Below, piece after piece: positions 53,418 through 60,333 of a stretch of DNA of 64,000 nt. Under the pieces are notes generated by a model. It had not been told where the DNA came from. It saw only the letters and a program-made list of their open reading frames with translations, and did not search any database. Position 1 is the stretch's first letter. The number at the start of each line of letters is the position of its first letter. The stretch comes from Oscillospiraceae bacterium. Its GTDB lineage: Bacteria > Bacillota > Clostridia > Oscillospirales > Ruminococcaceae. The translations under genes and the position numbers were made by a program. The stretch lies in assembly GCA_031260665.1 (NCBI GenBank), contig JAISLD010000046.1, positions 1-64,000 on the forward strand, written 5' to 3'.

Positions 53418-54722
53418 ATGGCAAACATCTGGAACGAATCGAAAGAATGTATGAACCGCGACGAACTAACCGCGTTACAGAGCAAGCGGTTAGTGAAACT
53501 CGTTGACAAGGCTTATCACAGCGTTGACTTTTACCGAAAGAAAATGCAGTCGCTCGGTATCGAACCCGGTGACGTAAGCGGCATTGAGGACATAACCAAA
53601 CTGCCGTTCACGACAAAAAACGACCTGCGCGACACCTATCCGTTTGGGCTTAACGCCGTGTCACAAAGCGAGATTGTCCGCGTCCACGCGTCAAGCGGCA
53701 CCACAGGCAAAGCGACAGTCGTGACCTACACACGCAAGGACATCGACATCTGGGCTGAATGTGTGGCTCGTGGAATGACAATGGCGGGAATCGGCAAGAA
53801 CGACATTGTGCAGATTGCTTACGGCTACGGGTTGTTCACGGGCGGACTTGGGGCGCATTATGGCGCGGAGAACCTTGGGGCGACGGTCGTGCCAATGTCG
53901 ACAGGCAACACAAAGAAGCTCGTCACTATGATGGTTGACTTCGGTGTGACGGCAATCGCTTGTACACCGTCGTATCTGCTTCACATCGCCGAAACGATTG
54001 AAGAAATGGGACTTCGTGACCAAATCAAGCTGAAATCCGCTGTTTGCGGCGCTGAACCGTGGACAGAGAATATGCGGCTGCAAATTGAGCGTGAGCTTGG
54101 GATTGACGCGCACGATATCTACGGGCTTAGTGAGGTGATGGGACCGGGTGTGGCAATGGACTGCCGGTATCACAAGGGGCTTCACGTCTTTGAGGACCAC
54201 TTTTATCCCGAGATTCTCTCACCCGATACGTTGGAACCGGTGGGAGAGGGCGTTGTCGGGGAACTCGCGTTCACAACGCTCACCAAAGAGGGTATGCCGC
54301 TGCTTCGATACCGCACCAAAGACCTCACGTCTATCGACAGGTCGCCCTGTGAGTGCGGACGCACACAAGCGAGGATATCGCGCTTCAAGGGACGAACAGA
54401 CGATATGCTGATTATCCGAGGAGTCAACGTGTTCCCCTCTCAAGTGGAAGCGGCTCTCCTTGAAGTCGGTGAAACAATGCCGCATTATCTGATGATAGTT
54501 GACCGAGTGAACAATCTCGATGTGCTTGAGATACAAGTCGAGGTGGAAGAGAGTATCTTCGCTGACGAAATCAGAAAACTTGAGTCACTTACGAAGAAAA
54601 TCACTAACGGAATCAAAGGCGCGCTCGGCTTGGCGGTGAAGGTGACGCTTGTTGAACCGAAAACGATTGAACGCTCAATGGGCAAAGCAAAGCGAGTTAT
54701 CGACAATCGTAAACTTGACTGA
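53418..54722 (+). CDS. paaK: Phenylacetate-CoA ligase (second copy)
   Basis: A paralogue of the first PaaK, also 434 residues and with the same motifs: VHASSGTTGKATVVTYTRKD, GYGLFTGGLGAHYG, CGAEPWTENMRLQIE, YGLSEVMGPGVAMDC, GRTDDMLIIRGVNVFPSQVE. The two differ in many positions, so they are not a recent duplication and probably prefer different aryl acids. It sits two bases after iorB with AAGGAGAGTAGGC before the ATG. Confidence 0.93.
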   Translation: MANIWNESKECMNRDELTALQSKRLVKLVDKAYHSVDFYRKKMQSLGIEPGDVSGIEDITKLPFTTKNDLRDTYPFGLNAVSQSEIVRVHASSGTTGKATVVTYTRKDIDIWAECVARGMTMAGIGKNDIVQIAYGYGLFTGGLGAHYGAENLGATVVPMSTGNTKKLVTMMVDFGVTAIACTPSYLLHIAETIEEMGLRDQIKLKSAVCGAEPWTENMRLQIERELGIDAHDIYGLSEVMGPGVAMDCRYHKGLHVFEDHFYPEILSPDTLEPVGEGVVGELAFTTLTKEGMPLLRYRTKDLTSIDRSPCECGRTQARISRFKGRTDDMLIIRGVNVFPSQVEAALLEVGETMPHYLMIVDRVNNLDVLEIQVEVEESIFADEIRKLESLTKKITNGIKGALGLAVKVTLVEPKTIERSMGKAKRVIDNRKLD

Positions 54723-54736
54723 CGGAGGAAACGGCT

Positions 54737-55171
54737 ATGTTTATCAAACAACTATCTGTGTTTATCGAAAACCGCAAAGGCAGACTGGAAGAAGTGACGG
54801 CGGCACTGACGGAACTCGGCGTCAACATTGTGGCGCTCTCGCTTGCCGACACCAACGAGTACGGCTTGCTTCGGCTCATCGTGTCTGAACCCGACAAAGC
54901 GAAAGCCGAACTGAAAACTCGCGGATTTTCCGCCACGCTGACCGATGTTCTCGCTGTCAAACTTTCAAACTGTGCGGGTGCGCTGCACGAAATGCTGGTT
55001 GCTTTAGCTAAAGCGGACCTCAATATCGAGTATATGTACGTGCTTGATTCAGGCACAGAGTACGGTTCAATGGCGGTGAAAGTCACCGACAAAGAAAAAG
55101 CGCTCGAGGCGATAAGAAACGGCGGGCTTGAAGTGTTGGCGGCGGAGAAAGCCTACGCGATTCACCACTAA
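54737..55171 (+). CDS. Tandem ACT-domain protein
   Basis: A 144-residue protein of two ACT domains (about 4-70 and 72-140): FIKQLSVFIENRKGRLEEVTAAL...LLRLIVSEPDKA and LSNCAGALHEMLVALAKADLNIEYMYV. Amino-acid-binding regulatory proteins of this type often accompany paaK-iorAB operons in Clostridia and archaea. A sensor of aromatic amino acids for the pathway enzymes is a reasonable guess. It follows paaK by 14 bases. Confidence 0.9.
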   Translation: MFIKQLSVFIENRKGRLEEVTAALTELGVNIVALSLADTNEYGLLRLIVSEPDKAKAELKTRGFSATLTDVLAVKLSNCAGALHEMLVALAKADLNIEYMYVLDSGTEYGSMAVKVTDKEKALEAIRNGGLEVLAAEKAYAIHH

Positions 55172-55185
55172 GCGGTGGTATCTTT

Positions 55186-55262
55186 GTCGGCAAGTCGCAG
55201 CGGCTTGCCGACAAGTTAATCCGCACACAAGCGTAACACGCCGCTTCACGGCGTAACCGCAG
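55186..55262 (-). repeat. Dispersed repeat, family D, inverted, inside the operon
   Basis: GCAGCGGCTTGCCGACAAGTT, AATCCGCACACAAGCGTAAC, ACGCCGCTTCACGGCGTAAC. It fills the gap between the ACT gene and the thioesterase. Confidence 0.7.
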
Positions 55263-55278
55263 GAAAGGCACTTCGGAA

Positions 55279-55674
55279 ATGGCAAACGACAAGCTGACTG
55301 CCGCGAGGGAGTTCTTCGCAAAAGATATGTTCGCGACAGAAGCGGCAGGGATTGAGATAATCGAGGTTGGTGAGAACGTCCGCTGCCAAATGACATTAGC
55401 GGAGGTTCATCGCAACGCGGTCGGCGGTGTGATGGGCGGCGCGCTTTTTACACTTGCCGACTTCACGTTCGCCGTGGCTTCAAACTTCGAGCAACCGCCG
55501 ACCGTCACACTGAACGCGCACATCTCGTACATCTCGGCGCCGAGAGGCAAAACACTCGTATCTCTCGCAAAGATAATCAAGACAGGCAAACGCGCCGTGT
55601 TCATTGAAGTTGAGATTAAAGATGAACTCGGCAACCTAATCGCGGCGGTTGACTTCACGGGTATGCGGGCGTAA
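55279..55674 (+). CDS. PaaI-type acyl-CoA thioesterase (hotdog fold)
   Basis: A 131-residue hotdog thioesterase. HRNAVGGVMGGALFTLADFTFAVASN is the PaaI active-site helix region, followed by TLNAHISYISAPRGKTLVSLAKI and VFIEVEIKDELGNLIAAV. PaaI enzymes hydrolyse phenylacetyl-CoA-type esters; with PaaK and IorAB it could relieve CoA trapping or release aryl-acetates. Last gene of the operon; family B sequence follows its stop. Confidence 0.88.
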   Translation: MANDKLTAAREFFAKDMFATEAAGIEIIEVGENVRCQMTLAEVHRNAVGGVMGGALFTLADFTFAVASNFEQPPTVTLNAHISYISAPRGKTLVSLAKIIKTGKRAVFIEVEIKDELGNLIAAVDFTGMRA

Positions 55675-55770
55675 ACAATCCCGAGGGGTATGACCTTCGG
55701 ATATATGTCCCCGGCTGCTGATATTATGAAGCAAATAAACCGTGTTCTCTCCCCCACAGGGAGGAGAGAA
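55675..55770 (+). repeat. Family B fragment and hairpin
   Basis: CCCGAGGGGTATGACCTTCGG and CCCCGGCTGCTGATATT are the right part of family B. A GTTCTCTCCCC/GGAGAGAAC hairpin follows at about 55743-55770, acting as terminator of the operon. Confidence 0.7.
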
Positions 55771-55822
55771 CAGAAAGCAATTACACAATACGTTGTTCAC
55801 AAAACACAAAATAATTCTATCC

Positions 55823-55849
55823 GCTTCACTTTCACGCGTTAAAGCGTTA
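55823..55849 (+). promoter_or_regulatory. Motif shared with the aryl-acid operon
   Basis: CTTCACTTTCACGCGTTAAA followed by GCGTTAA, the counterpart of 49707-49734. No good -35/-10 pair was seen upstream, so the promoter may need an activator. Confidence 0.45.
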
Positions 55850-55878
55850 ATGTAATAAAGCGGCATAAAGGAGATAAA

Positions 55879-57375
55879 ATGGCAATCAAACTTGCACTCA
55901 TCATCGTGTTTTTCGTTGTGACGATATTCATCGGCGTTATGACCCGAAAGCACTCAAAAAGCGTGGCGGGCTTTGTTCTCGGCGGCAGAACCGTGGGTCC
56001 GTGGCTCTCGGCGTTCTCTTATGGCACGTCGTACTTCTCGGCGGTCGTCTTTGTCGGTTACGCGGGGCAGTTCGGCTGGAAATACGGTATGGCTGCCGTC
56101 TGGATTGGCATAGGCAACGCGTTGGTCGGCAGCTTGCTTGCGTGGGTGGTGCTTGCAAGACGCGCCCGCACAATGTCGCACGCACTCGACAGCTCAACAA
56201 TGCCCGATTTCTTCGGCAAACGCTTCGGCAGCACGCCGCTCAAGGTCTTTGCTTCAGCAATCGTCTTTGTGTTCCTTATCCCGTACACCGCTTCTATCTA
56301 CAAAGGTTTGTCTACGCTGTTCGGTATGGCGTTCGACGTGCCTTACTGGGTCTGCGTGCTTGTTATGGCGGGGATAACCGCGATATACGTCATTCTCGGC
56401 GGATATATGGCGACAGCGGTCAACGACTTTGTTCAAGGGATAATTATGCTGGTTGGTATCGTTGCGGTCATCTGGTTCGTGATGAACGAGCAAGGCGGCT
56501 TCTTCTCGGCGATAACGACGCTGTCGCAAGTGCCCGCTGACAGCGGCGCGGTTATCCCGGCAAACGGCGTGTTCACCTCAATGCTTGGTCCCGACCCCGT
56601 GAACCTTGTCGGCGTAATCATTCTCACATCAGTCGGCACGTGGGGACTGCCCCAAATGGTGACGAAGTTCTACGCAATCAAAGACGAGAAGTCAATCAAA
56701 ATCGGCACAACTATCTCGACTGTGTTCGCGGTGATTATCGCGGGTGGCTGCTACCTGCTCGGCGGTTTCGGCCGTTTGTTTGACAGCGAGTTTATCCACG
56801 GATCAAACGGTTCGATTATCTTTGACAATATTATGCCGCTGATGATGTCAAAACTCCCTGATGTTCTCCTCGGTGTGGTCGTAGTGTTGGTGCTTTCCGC
56901 TTCAATGTCAACGCTGTCCGCTCTCGTGTTGTCGTCAAGCTCCACGCTGACGCTTGACTTAATCGGCGGCGTTATCAAAAAGAATATGACCGACAAAACG
57001 AAAGTGTTTGTTATGCGGATACTCGTCGTCGTGTTTATCCTGTTGTCTGTTGTACTTGCCCTCAATCCCCCGACGTTTATCGCACAACTTATGGGCGTGT
57101 CGTGGGGAGCGCTCGCGGGTTCGTTCCTTGCGCCGTTCTTGTTCTCGCTTTACAGCAAGCGTTCGTCAAAAGTCGGCGTCTGGGCTTGCTTTATCTTCGG
57201 CGTGGGCTTCACACTCGCTAATATGGTGTTCCACTTCTTTGCTTCTCCGATAAACGCAGGCGCGTTTACTATGGTTGCAAGTTTCGCTATAATGCCGTTG
57301 TTCGGGCTTCTCGGCAAACCTGCCGACAAGGACCAAACCGACAAACTTTTTGAGGAGTTCAAAGAAAAGGCGTGA
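55879..57375 (+). CDS. Sodium:solute symporter (SSS family)
   Basis: A 498-residue integral membrane protein with about 13 predicted helices, member of the solute:sodium symporter family (PutP/PanF type). VAGFVLGGRTVGPWLSAFSYGTSYFSAVVFVGYAG is the helix 1-2 region with sodium-site Ser/Thr, followed by MPDFFGKRFGSTPLKVFASAIV. Substrate unknown; its place next to the aryl-acid operon and the shared upstream motif suggest an aryl acid or amino acid. AAAGGAGATAAA precedes the ATG. A 37-bp copy of its 3' end recurs after a family C repeat downstream. Confidence 0.92.
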   Translation: MAIKLALIIVFFVVTIFIGVMTRKHSKSVAGFVLGGRTVGPWLSAFSYGTSYFSAVVFVGYAGQFGWKYGMAAVWIGIGNALVGSLLAWVVLARRARTMSHALDSSTMPDFFGKRFGSTPLKVFASAIVFVFLIPYTASIYKGLSTLFGMAFDVPYWVCVLVMAGITAIYVILGGYMATAVNDFVQGIIMLVGIVAVIWFVMNEQGGFFSAITTLSQVPADSGAVIPANGVFTSMLGPDPVNLVGVIILTSVGTWGLPQMVTKFYAIKDEKSIKIGTTISTVFAVIIAGGCYLLGGFGRLFDSEFIHGSNGSIIFDNIMPLMMSKLPDVLLGVVVVLVLSASMSTLSALVLSSSSTLTLDLIGGVIKKNMTDKTKVFVMRILVVVFILLSVVLALNPPTFIAQLMGVSWGALAGSFLAPFLFSLYSKRSSKVGVWACFIFGVGFTLANMVFHFFASPINAGAFTMVASFAIMPLFGLLGKPADKDQTDKLFEEFKEKA

Positions 57376-57466
57376 GTTAATGTCAGCAGGTCAGCAATGT
57401 GTCGCATTAACTCTATTGCCTGTCGGGCACCGACCAAACTCTTTGAGGAATTCAAAGAAAAGGCGT
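57337..57466 (+). repeat. Duplicated gene end flanking a family C element
   Basis: ACCGACAAACTTTTTGAGGA... (57337-57373, end of the symporter gene) is repeated at 57429-57466 with about four differences, with a family C unit between. The second copy reads on in frame to YQDG and a stop within family A. Confidence 0.85.
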
Positions 57467-57469
57467 ATC

Positions 57470-57555
57470 AGGACGGTTAAATCCGCTCCTGCGGAGCGGT
57501 AGCCGCTGAAAGCGGCTATAAAAACGCTTTAGCGTTTTTAATTTAACCTACTATA
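57470..57555 (+). repeat. Dispersed repeat, family A (diverged short form)
   Basis: GGACGGTTAAATCCGCTCCT, GCCGCT/AGCGGC, AAAACGCT/AGCGTTTT, and the right end ATTTAACCTACTATAA. First hairpins differ from other copies but keep the pairing. Confidence 0.85.
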
Positions 57556-57579
57556 ACCACAGGTTAATTGACCATTTAG

Positions 57580-57620
57580 CGTTCTCTCCCCCGCCCAAGG
57601 TGGGGGAGAGAACGCTGTTT
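57580..57620 (+). terminator. Terminator
   Basis: GCGTTCTCTCCCCC / GGGGGAGAGAACGC with a TGTTTA tail. Confidence 0.8.
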
Positions 57621-57647
57621 ATTCACTTGCTGATTTAATTACAGACA

Positions 57648-57680
57648 AGCCGCTTGACTAAAACCAAGCGGCTCTTTGTT
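57648..57680 (+). terminator. Terminator-like hairpin before spoVAC
   Basis: AGCCGCTTG / CAAGCGGCT then CTTTGTTT. Confidence 0.65.
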
Positions 57681-57758
57681 TCCAAGTTTTGCTTTGTATA
57701 ACGATACGCTTTTCCGTGAACCCTACATTTAGTTAAAATATTACCACAGGTTAAGACA

Positions 57759-58196
57759 ATGAACGTAACAAAGAAAGAATACGAAGAACTGAACAAGAGC
57801 CGCTCACCAAAGAGCAAGTTGCAGAAGACACTGCCCAAAGCGTTTGTCGCGGGTGGCGTGATATGCGCAATCGGTCAGTGTCTGCTGATGTTATACAGAT
57901 ATCTCGGGCTTGAAGAAGAAACAGCGGGGCTTGCCGTGTCGGTGACGCTCATCACGTTGTCGGTGCTGCTTACGGGGCTTGGACTTTACGACAAACTCGC
58001 GAAACACGGCGGCGCAGGCACGCTTGTCCCGATAACGGGCTTCGCCAATTCGGTCGCCGCTCCTGCTCTTGAATTCAAGACAGAGGGCTATATCGCGGGG
58101 ATAGGGGCGAAGATGTTTCTCATCGCCGGTCCTGTCATCGTCTATTCAACCGTGGCGGCGGTCGCTTACGGCGTGGTTTACGCTTTAATGAAGTAG
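57759..58196 (+). CDS. spoVAC: Stage V sporulation protein AC
   Basis: A 145-residue membrane protein of the SpoVAC/SpoVAEB family with about four helices. KAFVAGGVICAIGQCL and HGGAGTLVPITGFANSVAAPALEFKTEGYIAGIGAKMF are characteristic. SpoVAC forms the inner-membrane channel that moves dipicolinic acid into the forespore and out during germination. First gene of spoVAC-AD-AE; sigma-G control is expected, but I did not find a convincing box. Confidence 0.95.
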   Translation: MNVTKKEYEELNKSRSPKSKLQKTLPKAFVAGGVICAIGQCLLMLYRYLGLEEETAGLAVSVTLITLSVLLTGLGLYDKLAKHGGAGTLVPITGFANSVAAPALEFKTEGYIAGIGAKMFLIAGPVIVYSTVAAVAYGVVYALMK

Positions 58197-58201
58197 TGAA
58201 T

Positions 58202-59218
58202 ATGAAGAAATTAAGCGGCGGAAGCATTTGGTTTGAAACCCCTTTGTCGGTGAGCGCTTTTGCTTCGGCGGCAGGACCGAAAGAGAACGACGGCCCGTTG
58301 TCGGGTAAGTTTGACTTTGCGGCTGAAGAGCCCTGCATAGGCGAGGACAGCTGGGAGAAATCCGAAAGCTCGCTGATAACGAAAACTTTCGGTAAAGCGA
58401 TAGAGAAAGCGCGCCTTGCCCCCTCGGAAGTAGACTTCGTGTTCGCTGGGGACTTGCTGAATCAGTGTGTCGGCACGGTGTTCGGGCTTCGTGACTTCAA
58501 GGTGCCGTTTATCGGTGTCTATGGCGCGTGTTCCACAATGGCTGAAAGCCTTGCGTTAGCCTCGGTGTTCATCTCAAGCGGACTTGGGCAAAACGCGGCG
58601 GCAATCACTTCGTCGCACTTTTGTTCAGCGGAACGTCAGTTTCGTATGCCCGTCAACTATGGTGGGCAACGCACGCCGACTTCGCAGTGGACAGCGACTG
58701 CCGCGGGTTGCGCGGTGGTTTCGCCTAAAGCTCAGCCGCCGTATATCACGGGGGCGACATTCGGGACAATCACCGATATGGGAGTGAAAGACTCGGCGAA
58801 TATGGGGGCGGCAATGGCAGGCGCGGCTTATGAAACCATAACAGCGCATTTATCGGCACACGGCACGCACCCCCGTGACTACGACTTGATACTGACGGGC
58901 GACCTCGGTGTGGTCGGCAGTGGGATTCTCCGCGACTTGCTTCATAAAGACGGCGTGGATATAAGCAATGTGCATAACGACTGCGGTCTGCTGCTCTATG
59001 ACCTTGAACGGCAGGACGTGCACGCCGGTGGCTCGGGGGCGGGGTGCAGTGCCGCAGTGCTTTGTGCCGACATTCTGCCGAAGTTGCAATGCGGGGAGCT
59101 TCACCGCGTGCTGTTTGTCGCGACGGGTGCGCTGATGTCGGCAATGACGGCGCAACAAGGCGAGAGTATCCCGGGGATAGCCCACGCAATAGAATTCACA
59201 TCAAAGGTGACAAATTGA
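58202..59218 (+). CDS. spoVAD: Stage V sporulation protein AD
   Basis: A 338-residue thiolase-fold protein that binds dipicolinic acid. It matches Bacillus SpoVAD through AGPKENDGPLSGKFD, VFAGDLLNQCVGT, YGACSTMAESLALAS, TSSHFCSAERQFRMPVNYGGQRTPTSQWT and DLILTGDLGVVGSGILRDLL. ATG at 58202 is preferred over the GTG at 58196. It lies five bases after spoVAC and overlaps spoVAE by four. Confidence 0.95.
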   Translation: MKKLSGGSIWFETPLSVSAFASAAGPKENDGPLSGKFDFAAEEPCIGEDSWEKSESSLITKTFGKAIEKARLAPSEVDFVFAGDLLNQCVGTVFGLRDFKVPFIGVYGACSTMAESLALASVFISSGLGQNAAAITSSHFCSAERQFRMPVNYGGQRTPTSQWTATAAGCAVVSPKAQPPYITGATFGTITDMGVKDSANMGAAMAGAAYETITAHLSAHGTHPRDYDLILTGDLGVVGSGILRDLLHKDGVDISNVHNDCGLLLYDLERQDVHAGGSGAGCSAAVLCADILPKLQCGELHRVLFVATGALMSAMTAQQGESIPGIAHAIEFTSKVTN

Positions 59219-59586
59219 AACAAATCATAATCGCTTTTCTTGTCGGCGGCGGTATCTGCCTGCTTGGTCAGCTGCTGATTGACCTCACCAAGCTTACGCC
59301 TGCGCGTATACTGACGGCGTTCGCCGTCTGTGGCGTGCTGCTTGGGGCAGTCGGTGTTTATCGGCCGCTGATTGACTTCGCGGGTGCGGGCGCGACCGTG
59401 CCTTTGCTCGGTTTCGGCGCGAATTTGGCGTTCGGTGTGAAGCGCGCCGTCGATGAGAACGGCTGGTCCGGTGCGCTGACCGGTCCGTTGACCGCCGCGT
59501 CGGGTGGGATAGCCGCTGTGCTTCTGCTTTCGCTTCTCGCGGCAGTGATATTCAAGCGTGGGCTTAACTGCAAGGCGGCAAAGTGA
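59215..59586 (+). CDS. spoVAE: Stage V sporulation protein AE
   Basis: A 123-residue membrane protein similar to SpoVAC/SpoVAEB: FLVGGGICLLGQLLIDLTKLTPARIL and DFAGAGATVPLLGFGANLAFGV. TTG at 59215 with AAAGGTGA upstream overlaps the spoVAD stop; the frame is open inside spoVAD but that is not the real start. Completes the minimal SpoVA channel set of Clostridia (AC, AD, AE). Confidence 0.93.
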   Translation: MKQIIIAFLVGGGICLLGQLLIDLTKLTPARILTAFAVCGVLLGAVGVYRPLIDFAGAGATVPLLGFGANLAFGVKRAVDENGWSGALTGPLTAASGGIAAVLLLSLLAAVIFKRGLNCKAAK

Positions 59587-59681
59587 CCAAACTGGAACGA
59601 ATTGAAAGATATCTCAATTACTTTGTATAATATGTACAATAAACGGGACAAATTTAGGTAAAAGTTTGGCAGTCGTTTTGC

Positions 59682-59710
59682 TTGAATTTTCCTTTCACCT
59701 GTGGTATAAT
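59682..59710 (+). promoter_or_regulatory. Sigma-A promoter of the acidic surface protein
   Basis: TTGAAT (59682-59687), 17-bp spacer, TATAAT (59705-59710). The leader is about 95 nt. Confidence 0.75.
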
Positions 59711-59810
59711 AGCTATGCAGTTTGCGGATAATAGTCTTTTTATAACTATAACATCTCGCAACGAACTAACGGGCGACTTGCCCGAACATTCTTTAAGGAG
59801 AACCAAACCA

Positions 59811-60209
59811 ATGAAACTGAGAAAAATTCTTGCCGCTCTTATTGCAAGTATGGTAGCGATTTCCGCTATGTCTTTTGCTGCTTTTGCAGAAGCTGAGGCA
59901 GAAACCGAAGCTGACGAACCCTCTGAAGGCCTTGATGTTGGCGACGACGAAGACGACGCAGAAGGCGACCTCGACCTCGATGATGACGGCGACGACACCG
60001 ACCTCGACGAGGACGACGATTCTGACCTCGAAGGCGAAGGCGAAGGCGATTCAGACAGCGACAGCGATAACGAAGGCGGCACAGGCGACGTTGAAGGCGA
60101 AGGCGACGGCAAGGGCGGCGCAGACACAGGCGTTGCAGGCGTTGCAGCTATCGCAGGCGTAGCTCTTGCAGCTACAGGCGCGATTGTTCTTGCTCGCAAA
60201 AAGAACTAA
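59811..60209 (+). CDS. Secreted acidic low-complexity protein with C-terminal membrane anchor
   Basis: A 132-residue exported protein. Signal peptide MKLRKILAALIASMVAISAM... with a likely cut after AAFA. The mature part (residues ~27-100) is almost all Asp, Glu, Gly and Ser, with no aromatic residues. The C-terminus GGADTGVAGVAAIAGVALAA continues to a helix ending RKKN and looks like a cell-wall sorting signal with a D-T-G motif rather than LPXTG. Expected to be a highly negatively charged stalk or metal-binding surface protein. AAGGAG precedes the ATG. No homologue is recognised with certainty. Confidence 0.8.
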   Translation: MKLRKILAALIASMVAISAMSFAAFAEAEAETEADEPSEGLDVGDDEDDAEGDLDLDDDGDDTDLDEDDDSDLEGEGEGDSDSDSDNEGGTGDVEGEGDGKGGADTGVAGVAAIAGVALAATGAIVLARKKN

Positions 60210-60227
60210 TTACCCCACAAAAGACAC

Positions 60228-60256
60228 AAGCCCACCCGAAACGGTGGGCTTTTTCT
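60228..60256 (+). terminator. Terminator of the acidic protein gene
   Basis: AAGCCCACC / GGTGGGCTT stem followed by TTTCTTT. Confidence 0.9.
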
Positions 60257-60272
60257 TTGGGAAAGTTTTTCA

Positions 60273-60301
60273 TTGACGAATAAGAGAAGATGTGATATAA
60301 T
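60273..60301 (+). promoter_or_regulatory. Sigma-A promoter
   Basis: TTGACG (60273-60278), 17-bp spacer, TATAAT (60296-60301), about 27 nt before the start codon. Confidence 0.8.
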
Positions 60302-60333
60302 TAACGTATATTTGTTGAAAGTGAGATAAAGAC

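Noticed and set aside
57690..57758. Sigma-G promoter for spoVAC
   Set aside because: GTGAAC and AATATTA are present, but the spacing is too short for a confident call.
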